DNA from: Pseudomonas thivervalensis
Lineage (GTDB): Bacteria; Pseudomonadota; Gammaproteobacteria; Pseudomonadales; Pseudomonadaceae
DNA length: 64,000 nt
NCBI RefSeq assembly: GCF_001269655.1
Contig: NZ_LHVE01000017.1
Location: forward strand, 62,001 to 126,000
Direction: 5' to 3'
Under the pieces are notes generated by a model that was not told the DNA's origin, did not search any database, and saw only the letters and a program-made list of their open reading frames with translations. This document shows, piece by piece, positions 52,757 through 61,276 of this stretch. A program made the translations under genes and the position numbers. Position 1 is the stretch's first letter, and each line of letters opens with the position of its first letter.

Positions 52757-53748
52757 AACTCTCTTTGTTTCTACGCAGGGGCAAGACACTGCGGCAACTG
52801 ATACAGGGATCAATGGGCCTACTGCTTATCACCTTGATGGTCAATTGCGCACAGGCCACGACAAAACCGCCTGAAATCACCAGCGTCAACGGCGCCAACG
52901 TGCTCGATGGACCGAACACCGCCGCTTATCTGAGCACACTTTACAACCGCAACTTTGGCAACTGCCACCGGAGCGAATCTCAACCGGCCTTCCTCTGTTC
53001 CGGCGTAACGTTCAAGCCCACCATAAAAGACCCCGCCGAGCGGTACAAAGTCTGGGATCCCCGCCCAGCCTCGATCGCCAATGGCGGGGTGTCCTTTTCT
53101 TATTTACGGATAGATACCAACTTCAATGCCTTTGAGAATGGCAACCACAATGGCTATATCCTCTACCCCTTCCTCGAGGCCCCGGCGGGCAAAACTCAGC
53201 TGTTTTATATGTGCTCATACCCGATGGATGCGAGGAGCCTTCTGCGCAGCCCGGTGTGTGGCCCGTACCATCTTTATCCCCATCACAGCAACCTGTGCCA
53301 ATACCATAACGTCACCATCGCGGAGCAATGGGTGTATGTATGGACATACCCGGATCCTAATGCCGTTACCGCGCTTCAACAATGCGGATTCGACGTCAGT
53401 GATGATCGCAACGTGTTAGCCGGCCCTGCGTTCAGAGAGTCATTGCGATCCAGAAACCTGTTAGCGGCTGTCAGTGCAAATTATGCTGCACAGGTATTCA
53501 ACGAACGTAACGAAATCATTATCCAAACCTGGACACCCGGGCAACCCAACACTTTTCCAATCCTGGCGTTCTTCTACGTCGCGGGATATCCCCAAGGGCT
53601 GGCCGACGCCCAATACAACCAACGCGACTTCTACAATTCAACCAATCCGAGAATTGTCGTACCCATCATTCGCCTGACACCCGCTGCCAGTCTCAATGGA
53701 ACAGCCGCTTTCACCTACTCCACAGCGGATCAGGTGGTGACGCCATGA
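52753..53748 (+). CDS. Halovibrin (HvnA)-like protein, copy 2, altered N-terminus
   Basis: A 331-residue paralogue of copies 1 and 3. The ATG at 52753 overlaps the copy 1 stop (ATGA). The first ~20 residues (KLSLFLRRGKTLRQLIQGS) are unrelated to the other copies. The segment matching their signal begins at M21 (MGLLLITLMVNC), where an ATG at 52813 is an alternative start. The lipobox G before the Cys is Asn here (MVNC versus MVGC), so lipidation is doubtful. The rest keeps the family segments PAFLCSGVTF, GGVSFSYLRI, QCGFDVSDDRN and YNQRDFYNSTNPRIVV. Confidence 0.75.
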   Translation: MKLSLFLRRGKTLRQLIQGSMGLLLITLMVNCAQATTKPPEITSVNGANVLDGPNTAAYLSTLYNRNFGNCHRSESQPAFLCSGVTFKPTIKDPAERYKVWDPRPASIANGGVSFSYLRIDTNFNAFENGNHNGYILYPFLEAPAGKTQLFYMCSYPMDARSLLRSPVCGPYHLYPHHSNLCQYHNVTIAEQWVYVWTYPDPNAVTALQQCGFDVSDDRNVLAGPAFRESLRSRNLLAAVSANYAAQVFNERNEIIIQTWTPGQPNTFPILAFFYVAGYPQGLADAQYNQRDFYNSTNPRIVVPIIRLTPAASLNGTAAFTYSTADQVVTP

Positions 53749-53854
53749 ACACGTTGTCATTCATCATTAACCAGCCATCAAGCATGAGTTCCGACTGAAA
53801 CTACCGACAGCCCGTACTAACCCTAGTGCAACTTCCGTTATAGGGAGATCCACG

Positions 53855-54808
53855 ATGCGTAAGTTTATTGGCCTACTATTAATCACGATAATGGTTGGCT
53901 GTACTCAGCTCGCAACAAAACCGCCTGTGGCGCGCGACATCAATGGTGTCGAAGTACTTGACGGGCCTGGTGTCGCCGCTTACCTGAGCGAACTCTATGT
54001 TCGCAACTTTCCTAACTGCAACCGAACCGACTCTCAACCCGCGTTCCTTTGTTCCGGCGTGACTCACAGGCTGACCGTAAAAGACCCAGCCAATGTCTAC
54101 AAAGTCTGGGACCCCAGCCCGATTTCAATAAGCAATCGCGGCGTGTCTTTTTCCTATATGCGGGCAGATACCAACTTTGGGGGAGATGCATTTGGTTGGG
54201 GTTATCACAACGGCTATATCATTTATCCGTTTCTCGAGGCCCCGGCGGGCAAGGCACAGCTGTTTTATATGTGCTCCTACCCAATGGATGGGTGGACCCA
54301 AAGCCGGAACCAGGTTTGTGGCCCACACGCCAATTACCCTTACCATAGCAATCTGTGCCAATACCATAACGTGACCATCGGGGAGCAATGGGTGTACGTA
54401 TGGACATACCCGGACCCTAATGCCGAACATCACCAACAACAATGTGGATTCGACGTCTCCGATGAGCGCAATGCTTTGGCCGCGCCCGCGTTCCAGGAAT
54501 CGTTGCGGGCCAGGGCCTTGTTAGCCGCTGCCAGTCCAAATTATGCGGCGCAGGTGTTCAACGAGCATAACGAAATCATTATCAAAACCTGGACACCAGG
54601 ACAGCCCAACACACTGCCGATCCTGGCGTTTTTCTACATTGCTGGACATCCCCAGGGTCTGGCCGACGCTCAGTACAACCAACGTGACTTCTACAATTCA
54701 ACCAATCCGAGAATTGTCGTACCCATCATTCGCCTGACACCTGCCGCCAGCCTCCACGGGAAAGCCTCTTTTAGCTATATCGCAGCGGAACAGGCGTTGA
54801 CTCAGTGA
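53855..54808 (+). CDS. Halovibrin (HvnA)-like lipoprotein, copy 3
   Basis: A 317-residue paralogue with a normal lipobox (ITIMVGC, Cys16) and a GGGAG ribosome site before the ATG. Conserved elements: LDGPGVAAYLSELYVRNF, PAFLCSGVTHR, VWDPSPISISNRGVSFSYMR, QCGFDVSDERN and the C-terminal DFYNSTNPRIVVPIIRLTP. A 56-base stretch (54686-54741) is identical to copy 2 (53626-53681), indicating recent duplication or conversion. A 106-base gap separates it from copy 2. Copy 1 is the most diverged of the three. Confidence 0.78.
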   Translation: MRKFIGLLLITIMVGCTQLATKPPVARDINGVEVLDGPGVAAYLSELYVRNFPNCNRTDSQPAFLCSGVTHRLTVKDPANVYKVWDPSPISISNRGVSFSYMRADTNFGGDAFGWGYHNGYIIYPFLEAPAGKAQLFYMCSYPMDGWTQSRNQVCGPHANYPYHSNLCQYHNVTIGEQWVYVWTYPDPNAEHHQQQCGFDVSDERNALAAPAFQESLRARALLAAASPNYAAQVFNEHNEIIIKTWTPGQPNTLPILAFFYIAGHPQGLADAQYNQRDFYNSTNPRIVVPIIRLTPAASLHGKASFSYIAAEQALTQ

Positions 54809-54886
54809 TGCTCAAGATCGGTAGCAGGGAGCCGAATAACCAGTACATATGGGACCTGCTCGGGCGTTGCGTTTAGCGCGTATCGC

Positions 54887-55384
54887 TCAGCGCAACCGCG
54901 CCATCGCCAGCGTATCCACCCAGCGTCCGTCACGCACGGCATAGTCGCGCAGCAGGCCTTCGGTTTCGAAGCCGAACTTGCGGTACAGCCCGATGGCCGC
55001 TTCATTGTCGGCGTACACCGTCAGCTCGACCCGGCGCAGGTTCATCCAGTTGTCCGCGACGTCCAGCGCGGCGGCCAGCAGCATCGACCCCACGCCTTTG
55101 CCCTGCCAGGCGACCGCCACGCCCATGCCGAGGCTGCCGCAATGGGCCCGACGCACCCGCGAGAACTGCTCCAGCCCCAGGTTACCGATGACTTCCCCTT
55201 CGTGCAGGGCCACCAGTTTCAACAGGCGCTCGTCATCCATCGCCAGGCGCTTGCGCCAGATTTCGGTGGACTGGAAAGGCATTTGCAACACCTGACGAGT
55301 CACCGCCGGGTCGTTGTAGAGCGCGGTGACACCGGCGATGTGGGCTTCAGTGAAGCGTTCGAGGGTGATTGAGGACTCGGACAT
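54887..55384 (-). CDS. GNAT family N-acetyltransferase
   Basis: A 165-residue acetyltransferase. AAGGAG precedes the ATG at 55384; the open frame extends 53 codons farther through REP sequence. The acetyl-CoA-binding motif A is GVAVAWQGKGVGSMLLAAAL (about residues 85-104), and motif B follows in VELTVYADNEAAIGLYRKFG. The pattern resembles L-amino-acid N-acyltransferase (RimL/MnaT-like) proteins. Substrate unknown. Confidence 0.9.
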   Translation of the reverse strand: MSESSITLERFTEAHIAGVTALYNDPAVTRQVLQMPFQSTEIWRKRLAMDDERLLKLVALHEGEVIGNLGLEQFSRVRRAHCGSLGMGVAVAWQGKGVGSMLLAAALDVADNWMNLRRVELTVYADNEAAIGLYRKFGFETEGLLRDYAVRDGRWVDTLAMARLR

Positions 55385-55448
55385 GGGGGGCTCCTTCCTG
55401 GAGGCGCGACAAGGCCAGGCACTATAAGCCGCGCCAAGCTGTGGAGGG

Positions 55449-55513
55449 AACCTGTGGGTCAGTTGGAGGCCGGATGTGCCGGCCTCATCGCGAGCAAGCT
55501 CGCTCCCACAGGT
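55449..55513. repeat. Diverged REP, family B
   Basis: A family B arm (ATCGCGAGCAAGCTCGCTCCCACAGG) at 55487-55513 follows a degenerate left half with its own GAGGCCGG/CCGGCCTC palindrome at 55460-55483. Confidence 0.7.
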
Positions 55514-55527
55514 TAGCGTGATGCTCG

Positions 55528-56508
55528 TTATGCCTGGAACCAATCCCGGCGCTCGTCGAACGTGTGATGGATAAGTTCACGCAGCATCTGCACCTCTGGC
55601 AAGCCTTCGGCCTGGGCACTGACGGCCATCCACAAATGCCGCTGCATTGACAGACCGAACACGTGCGGCAACGCCACCAGGCCTCGATCGAAGCGGCTCA
55701 TGTACTGCGGCAAGAGACCGATGCAGGCGCTGCAGCGAATCATTTCCAGCATCAATTCGTAGGCTTGCACCTGCACCACGCCTGCCCGGCGTTGTTCTAT
55801 CAGGGCGTTCCACGGGGCGAAGCTGTCCACGTGCCGGTCCGCCTGCCATTGCACCAGCATGTAGTCGTTCAGGTCATCCAGGCAGTCGGGGCGCGTAGCC
55901 GGTCTTGAGTAGCGCTTGGCAATGTGCGGCAGATAGTCCAGCCGCGCCAGTCGATCCGCGGGCAACGTGGCGAAGCTCGGCCCCGGCGCCGACGCGTGGG
56001 CATCACTCAACCACAGCACCAGGTCGGCGCTGACGGCTTGCAGCGCCAGTTCACTGTCCAGGGTGATGATCTGCAATCGCACGCTGGCGTTGCGCCGCAG
56101 CAACGCGATCAGGTCACGGCCGAGGATGTCATGCAGAATCGACTCGGCCACGGCCAGGCGAATCAAGGGTTGATCGCTCAGTGGTGGGGAGCTGTCCTGC
56201 GCCAGGGAAACCAGTCGCGCCTGCAACTGCCGGCCTTCGCGACTGAGGGTCAAGGCGCTGCCCTGGAAGCTGAACAGCGAACGTTGCAGCCGCGCCTCCA
56301 ACTGCGCCAACTGCTTGCGCAGCCAGGTCGCCTTGACGTTAAGACTGCGGGCCGCTTGCATGAAGCAGCCACAACGGGCGCTGACCAGGAAACACCGCGC
56401 CACCTGCGGCTCGATATCGCCAGCCATCGCCAGCCACGGGTCGGGGGCACGCAACGGTGTGCGGTATGCGGTGACAGCCTGGCGTCCTGCGGGCTCGATG
56501 AAGGTCAT
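55528..56508 (-). CDS. LysR-type transcriptional regulator
   Basis: A 326-residue regulator. The winged HTH is at about residues 30-90 (VARCFLVSARCGCFMQAARS, then LNVKATWLRKQLAQLEARL and ALTLSREGRQLQ), with an unusually long ~25-residue N-terminal lead. The remaining part is a LysR substrate-binding domain (PLIRLAVAESILHDILGRDL). GGGAG precedes the ATG at 56508. It is on the same strand as, and immediately past, the TpsB/ExbB/ExbD/TonB operon, separated by a nested REP, so it may regulate that locus; a LysR gene at this place is also known near the P. aeruginosa Pdt locus. Confidence 0.85.
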   Translation of the reverse strand: MTFIEPAGRQAVTAYRTPLRAPDPWLAMAGDIEPQVARCFLVSARCGCFMQAARSLNVKATWLRKQLAQLEARLQRSLFSFQGSALTLSREGRQLQARLVSLAQDSSPPLSDQPLIRLAVAESILHDILGRDLIALLRRNASVRLQIITLDSELALQAVSADLVLWLSDAHASAPGPSFATLPADRLARLDYLPHIAKRYSRPATRPDCLDDLNDYMLVQWQADRHVDSFAPWNALIEQRRAGVVQVQAYELMLEMIRCSACIGLLPQYMSRFDRGLVALPHVFGLSMQRHLWMAVSAQAEGLPEVQMLRELIHHTFDERRDWFQA

Positions 56509-56560
56509 GGGTGACTCCCTGTCGGTTGTACAAATACATGGGGCAAACAACTCAGCACCC

Positions 56561-56717
56561 TGTGGCGAGGGAGCTTGCTCCCGCTGGTCTGTAGGAGCTG
56601 ACGAGCGAAGCGAGGCTGCGATCTTTTCACTGCCAATTGAGTCTGGAGCGAAAGATCAATAGATCGCAGGCTTCGCCAGCTCCTACAGAGCCCAGCGGGA
56701 GCAAGCTCCCTCGCCAC
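56561..56717. repeat. Family A REP pair with a family C REP pair inserted in its loop
   Basis: Outer arms of family A lie at 56561-56587 and 56691-56717. Between them is a complete family C pair (56590-56687, TGTAGGAGCTGACGAG to CTCCTACA) with internal GCGATC arms and an extra AAAGATCAATAGATC palindrome. The order outer-inner-outer shows insertion of one REP mosaic into another. Confidence 0.9.
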
Positions 56718-56732
56718 AAGGTGTGGGCCTGG

Positions 56733-57677
56733 CTAAAGCCCCTCCTCCAACACCTTGCTCAACTGCGCGCCATCGATGCTCAACGTCGCTGTATCGAGCA
56801 TACCGTCCAGGTAGGCCTTGGCGATCTGCTCCTGGCGCTGGGCGCGCAAGGCCTGGGTCAGGCGTTCGCGGACTTCGTCCAGGGTCGCTTCCCGGGCCGG
56901 CTGTTGTTCGGTGAGCTTGATGACATGGAACCCCGCCGCGCTCTGTACCGGCTCCGATACCGCACCGACTTTCAAGCGCGTCACCGCCTCACGCACTGGC
57001 GGAACCAGTTGCTGCAACGGCTGGAAACCACTGTCACCGCCGCGCTCGGCGCTGCTGCGATCCTGGGAAAAACGACCGGCCAGGGCGCCGAACTCAGCGG
57101 GTGAGGCCTGGGCTTTCTTGCTCAACTCCAGCGCTTGCCGGCGCACCGCCTCCACGGTTTGCGGCTCGGTGGCGGCGAGGAAAATCTGACTGACCCGGTA
57201 CAACGCCGGCGCGGTCCAGTTGGCTTTCCCGGCGTCGTAAGCCTGTTTCAATTCGTCTTCACTGGGATACCCGGCCGGCACCTGGCTGACCGACTGCAAA
57301 TAATCACGAAAAACAATCTGCTCAGCCGCCGCTCGTGTCTGCCGCTCCACCTCGGGCCGCTGACGCCAGCCCTGGGCATCGGCCTGTTCCAACACGACTT
57401 TTTCCGCCAGGCGCGCACGAATCCAGCCTTCCAGCGCCGCCCGATTGCCACGCATTTGCTGGCGAACCTCAGGGGCCAGCGCGGCCAGCAAGGCCTTGAG
57501 TTCGTCGGGGCTGACCTGCTGATTGCCCAATCGGGCCAGGCTCGGCGAATCAGCCGAAACAGTACTCACGGTCTGCACTGCGGCAACCGGATCGCTGCCC
57601 GGTCGCAGGCCCAGCACCAGCGCCACGACAACCACGCCCAGCGCTGCAGCGCTGATGACGAAAGTCGGTTTTTTCAC
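56733..57677 (-). CDS. PpiC/SurA-type peptidyl-prolyl isomerase (parvulin)
   Basis: A 314-residue exported foldase. One N-terminal hydrophobic helix (FVISAAALGVVVVALVLGL) probably anchors or signals it. A SurA-N-like helical region (ALEGWIRARLAEKVVLEQAD) is followed by a parvulin domain from about residue 165 (YRVSQIFLA, then GGDSGFQPLQQLVPPVREAV, ending SAAGFHVIKL). Its ATG overlaps the YbjN stop by 4 bases. As the last gene of the envelope operon, it may help fold the porin or barrel proteins encoded upstream. Confidence 0.92.
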   Translation of the reverse strand: MKKPTFVISAAALGVVVVALVLGLRPGSDPVAAVQTVSTVSADSPSLARLGNQQVSPDELKALLAALAPEVRQQMRGNRAALEGWIRARLAEKVVLEQADAQGWRQRPEVERQTRAAAEQIVFRDYLQSVSQVPAGYPSEDELKQAYDAGKANWTAPALYRVSQIFLAATEPQTVEAVRRQALELSKKAQASPAEFGALAGRFSQDRSSAERGGDSGFQPLQQLVPPVREAVTRLKVGAVSEPVQSAAGFHVIKLTEQQPAREATLDEVRERLTQALRAQRQEQIAKAYLDGMLDTATLSIDGAQLSKVLEEGL

Positions 57678-58153
57678 GATGCGACGGCCTCCTCCAATGG
57701 CGCCTCGACGGGCTCGGCCGCGGCTTGCACCCGTGCCGCGTTCTGGCTGTATTCACGCAGGAAGACAATGAACTCCTGCAACAGGCGGTCCCACAGTTCC
57801 AGATGACTGCGCAGATGATCGGCGCTCACGCCCGCCGCGACCACCACATCCATTTCCATCACCAGGAATTCGCCCTGCAGCGACAACCGGGCAAAGCGTC
57901 GCGAGGCGTTCCACTGTTCCGCCAACCCGGCCGGCAACTCGCCCTGCACCCGCAAGGCGCAGCTGAAGGTGAAGTCCAGGTATTCGCCCGGCGTCGGCGC
58001 CGGGTTGCCGAAACGCACGGCAAAGCCGATGCCCTGGCTAGCGCTGAGCAGTTGCACAATGCCGTTCTGCTCGGTTTCGTTGACCCGATAACCGGCGGCC
58101 TGTAACAACTCGGTAAGGGATTTTGCGCCGACGGATTCAATCATTGAGGTCAT
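57674..58153 (-). CDS. YbjN domain protein
   Basis: A 159-residue cytoplasmic protein with the YbjN/T3SS-chaperone-like alpha/beta layout (LTELLQAAGYRVNETEQNG, DFTFSCALRV, WNASRRFARLSLQ). AAGGAAG precedes the ATG at 58153. The C-terminal tail is Ala/Glu-rich. E. coli YbjN affects motility and exopolysaccharide when overproduced; its role here is unknown. Located between the coiled-coil gene (22 bases upstream) and the foldase (4-base overlap), it is part of the envelope operon. Confidence 0.85.
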   Translation of the reverse strand: MTSMIESVGAKSLTELLQAAGYRVNETEQNGIVQLLSASQGIGFAVRFGNPAPTPGEYLDFTFSCALRVQGELPAGLAEQWNASRRFARLSLQGEFLVMEMDVVVAAGVSADHLRSHLELWDRLLQEFIVFLREYSQNAARVQAAAEPVEAPLEEAVAS

Positions 58154-58175
58154 GTTCGGTTCTTCCTTGTGCTGT

Positions 58176-58823
58176 TCAGTGAGTGATCGAGGCCTGGGGC
58201 GCATCGAAACGGTTCTTGTAGAGATCATCGCCGAAACCTTGGGCCAGCTCTTCGAAACGTACCCGGGCCTTGGCCGCGAACGGCTGGCGGATCTTCACGA
58301 TATCGGTCACATCGATGGTTTCGTAGGCGTGCAATAGCGTCTTGGCGACTTCGTACATCTGCTGATTCTTGACCGAACATTGCTGCACTTGTGTGTCACG
58401 CTCGGTCAATTGCGCTTCCAAACGAGCCCGCTCGGTCTCTTTGCCACGGGCCAGGGTCAACAACTCCTCGTAGGCTTTCTTGAACTTGCCGATCTGCTCG
58501 TTGCTGGCCGCCACCTGGGCCTGGGCCTGGTTTTGCAGGCTTTGCTGGTGCCCGGCCAGTTGTTCGGTGAGGGCCTGGGCCTTGGCCAGTTGCGCAGTCA
58601 ATTGCTTGATCTGCGCCTGGGCTTCCTTGGCCTGACTCTCTGCCGCCTGACGAGCGGCGCTGGCCTGGGCCTGCTCGCTCTGCAGGGCCTGCAACTGCGC
58701 GGTGGTGCTGCGCAGTTGCGTGCGCAGCCGCTCCTCCAGGCCTTCGCCATGAGCCATGCCACTGAGCAGCAGGCCCAGCATCAGCACCGCAATCGGGCTT
58801 GGGTAATTGGCTCGCCTTTTCAT
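58176..58823 (-). CDS. Periplasmic coiled-coil protein
   Basis: A 215-residue protein with a signal peptide (MKRRANYPSPIAVLMLGLLL... GMAHG). Residues ~30-140 are a continuous Gln/Ala/Glu-rich coiled coil (TAQLQALQSEQAQASAARQA, then TERARLEAQLTERDTQVQQC). A C-terminal helical part follows (TDIVKIRQPFAAKARVRFEE). A single Cys near residue 147 might allow a disulfide dimer. No family recognised. Placed between the porin and YbjN genes, it could be a scaffold linking outer- and inner-membrane parts of the system. Confidence 0.82.
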   Translation of the reverse strand: MKRRANYPSPIAVLMLGLLLSGMAHGEGLEERLRTQLRSTTAQLQALQSEQAQASAARQAAESQAKEAQAQIKQLTAQLAKAQALTEQLAGHQQSLQNQAQAQVAASNEQIGKFKKAYEELLTLARGKETERARLEAQLTERDTQVQQCSVKNQQMYEVAKTLLHAYETIDVTDIVKIRQPFAAKARVRFEELAQGFGDDLYKNRFDAPQASITH

Positions 58824-58838
58824 GAGGCCTCCCTGCGC

Positions 58839-60530
58839 TTAGAAGCGCGTATTGATTTCAAGCTGCAAGACATCGATGTCGTACGGCGCGCCGTACACCG
58901 CTTCGGAACTCAACCAGCGACCGGTGGCGAAGACGTTGCTCGCCAGGCCATAGTTGCCGCCCAGGAAATAACCCTTGGCGTTGGTGCCCCCCAGATGGAA
59001 TGACGAATCGTTGAAGCCGTCCGGCAAGGCGTCCGGCTGGATGTACTTGTAGCCGGCGAACAGGTTCCAATCGCCCTCGCGCTTGAGTTCCAGCGAGTTG
59101 CCAAGGGTGAACTGGAGCATCCAGGCGTTGGCGCCACTTTCTACCTCGCCGTTTTCATCCAGGTTATTGGCGAACTGCCCTTCGGAGCGCTTGCGCATCT
59201 CGCCTTCGTCGTAGCCCAGGTTGTGGACGTAATGGGCCTGGCTGCGCAGTTTCAGGTCTTCAGGCAGATCGGTGTCCCACGCGACGTTCAGGTCCAGCAG
59301 GTTGAACTCCGAGGCCAGGCCGACGTATTGCGGCTGTGGCGTGGTCGACGGGTTGAGGGGATTGGGGGTGATGTCGCGCAGCAGGAACACGGTGTTGCCC
59401 TTCTGCATGAACGCCACTCGCGAACCGTCGCTGTCGCAGCCCGGATCACCGGCCCAAGGCTGGCACGGCGAGGAACGCTGGCCCTCGATGTCATCGAAGC
59501 GGAAATAGGCCAACGCGCCCTTGATCCGGTTGCTGTCGTTGATAGCCCAGTTGGCCCCCAGCTGCGCACCGTACAGCCACTTGTTGTCGCTCTCTTCCTT
59601 GTCGCTGCCGTTGCTGGTGCTGGTGTCGTTGGTGTACTCCACCGGGAACGCGCCGACGGTGCCGAACAGGCCCCAGTCCTGATTGAGCTTGTGGTTGAAA
59701 TTCGCCGCCACGCCGTCGAAGTTCAGGTCACCGGAATACAACAGGTCGGTGGAGAAAAACGGGTTGGCGAAACGCCCGCCGGTCAGCGTCAACTCGTCCG
59801 AGGGCTTCCAGGTCAGGTAGCCCTGGTCGAGCCAGATGTCTTTTTTGCCGAAGCCACCACCAAGGGTCTGGGTGGTGGACACCGGGTTGTTGTCCGAGCT
59901 GGTGCCGATGCGGATGCCTGCGGTCCATTGCGGGGCAATCACCGCCTTCATACCCAGGCGGGCGCGCAGGCGGAACAGGTTTTCCCGGTCTTCACGGGTA
60001 TTGAGCAACGGCGGCAGGCCGGAGCTGCTGTTGGGGTTGACGTCGTAGGGCCCCCTGTCATTGAGCCGGGCGAAATCGACGATTTCGTTGCTGTTGGTGC
60101 CCGAGTAATAGCGCGACTCATCCCGCAGCCGAATGTCGCCATCGAAACTGATCCGTGAGACCCAGTCCGGGAAGGTGTTGGGCTGGGCCCAATTCTCCTG
60201 CTTGGCGGTGGCCATGACTTCGGCCTTGACCTGATCGCGGATCTGCTCGCGCACGATGTTCGGCACGTATTGCACGCGCACGTCTCCCGGCGCGCCGGCC
60301 GGCGTCGCGGCAACCGTCGTGGCCGCCTGGCGGGCCTGCACGGCTTCGCGTTCGGCCTGGGCGATCAAGCCATCGGCCTGGTCCTGCTTCAACACCCCCT
60401 GCTGCACCAGCAGGCGGATCAGATTGATCGTGGCGTTCTCCGAAGGCGCCGCAGCGGCGGCCGCGTGTCCGGCCAGGCTCAGGACCACCAGGCCGATCGC
60501 CCACGACAATCGATTCACATTGGAAATCAT
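58839..60530 (-). CDS. Porin_5-family putative outer-membrane porin
   Basis: About 563 residues from the ATG at 60530 (a GTG at 60536 is also in range of AGGAG). The signal peptide ends AAAAAPS. A short helical region (INLIRLLVQQGVLKQDQADG) typical of these putative porins is followed by a large beta-barrel rich in alternating strands (WVSRISFDGDIRLRDESRYY, GRFANPFF, FAYFRFDDI-like) and ending LEINTRF with a terminal Phe. The substrate is unknown. It sits in the TonB/ExbBD operon but lacks a visible TonB box plug, so it is likely a passive channel. Confidence 0.87.
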   Translation of the reverse strand: MISNVNRLSWAIGLVVLSLAGHAAAAAAPSENATINLIRLLVQQGVLKQDQADGLIAQAEREAVQARQAATTVAATPAGAPGDVRVQYVPNIVREQIRDQVKAEVMATAKQENWAQPNTFPDWVSRISFDGDIRLRDESRYYSGTNSNEIVDFARLNDRGPYDVNPNSSSGLPPLLNTREDRENLFRLRARLGMKAVIAPQWTAGIRIGTSSDNNPVSTTQTLGGGFGKKDIWLDQGYLTWKPSDELTLTGGRFANPFFSTDLLYSGDLNFDGVAANFNHKLNQDWGLFGTVGAFPVEYTNDTSTSNGSDKEESDNKWLYGAQLGANWAINDSNRIKGALAYFRFDDIEGQRSSPCQPWAGDPGCDSDGSRVAFMQKGNTVFLLRDITPNPLNPSTTPQPQYVGLASEFNLLDLNVAWDTDLPEDLKLRSQAHYVHNLGYDEGEMRKRSEGQFANNLDENGEVESGANAWMLQFTLGNSLELKREGDWNLFAGYKYIQPDALPDGFNDSSFHLGGTNAKGYFLGGNYGLASNVFATGRWLSSEAVYGAPYDIDVLQLEINTRF

Positions 60531-60569
60531 CTGCACACAACTCCTGTTGGCAAACTGTCAAAAAGTCGG

Positions 60570-61274
60570 TTAACCCGGCCGCCGTCCCTGCAAGGACAGG
60601 CGCACGGGCAAGGTCAGGGAGGCCGGTGGCCGTTCACTCAAATGGGGCGCGGCACGCAGGGCGGACATCACTTGCTCGTCCACTTGCGGGTTACCGCTGG
60701 ACTTGACCAGCTCGACCCGGGTGATTTCGCCCACGGCACTGAGCCAGACATCGGCCTGCAGCGAAAACGCCAGGCTGCGCAAGTCGGGGTTTTCCCGCAG
60801 CAAGCGCTGGAAGGTGAACGCCAGGAACTGGCTGTAGGTGCCATTGCCCAGGCGTCCGCCCCCTGCCCCGGCCATGCCCCCGCCCTTGCCGGCGCCGATG
60901 TTGAAAGCGTCATTGCCGGACTGGGCGTCGCCGTCCATCTGCATCGGGTTCGCCAGGTCGTCGACCGGCGACGGCGGAGCCTCTTCCTCCGGCTTGACCT
61001 CTTCGGGTTCCGGGGTCGGCTCGGGCTCGACCACCTTTTCCTCGACCTGGGGTTCCGGTTCCTTGGGTTTCTCCGGCGGTGGTGGGGGCGGCGGTGGCAA
61101 CGGGATGATGGTCGGCACCTTCGGCGCTTCGCGGCGCACGCCACTCATGTCGTTGGCCCACTGCCACAGCAGCCAGGCCGCCACGGCGCCCAGCAACAGG
61201 CCGGCGGCCCACTTGAGCAGGCGCAACGGCGAGGTCTTCACCGGGGGCGGATCGATGGGAAGTCTGGCGGTCAT
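60570..61274 (-). CDS. TonB-like energy transducer
   Basis: A 234-residue protein. One N-terminal helix (LLKWAAGLLLGAVAAWLLWQ) spans the inner membrane. A periplasmic linker of Pro/Glu/Lys repeats follows (PPPPPPPPEKPKEPEPQVEE, PEPTPEPEEVKPEEEAPP), then a Gly-rich stretch (GAGKGGGMAGAGGG), and a C-terminal TonB/TolA-like domain (LSAVGEITRVELVKSSGNPQ, VDEQVMSALRAAP). It would carry ExbB/ExbD proton-motive energy to an outer-membrane partner. It starts 2 bases after exbD. Confidence 0.87.
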   Translation of the reverse strand: MTARLPIDPPPVKTSPLRLLKWAAGLLLGAVAAWLLWQWANDMSGVRREAPKVPTIIPLPPPPPPPPEKPKEPEPQVEEKVVEPEPTPEPEEVKPEEEAPPSPVDDLANPMQMDGDAQSGNDAFNIGAGKGGGMAGAGGGRLGNGTYSQFLAFTFQRLLRENPDLRSLAFSLQADVWLSAVGEITRVELVKSSGNPQVDEQVMSALRAAPHLSERPPASLTLPVRLSLQGRRPG

Positions 61275-61276
61275 GA

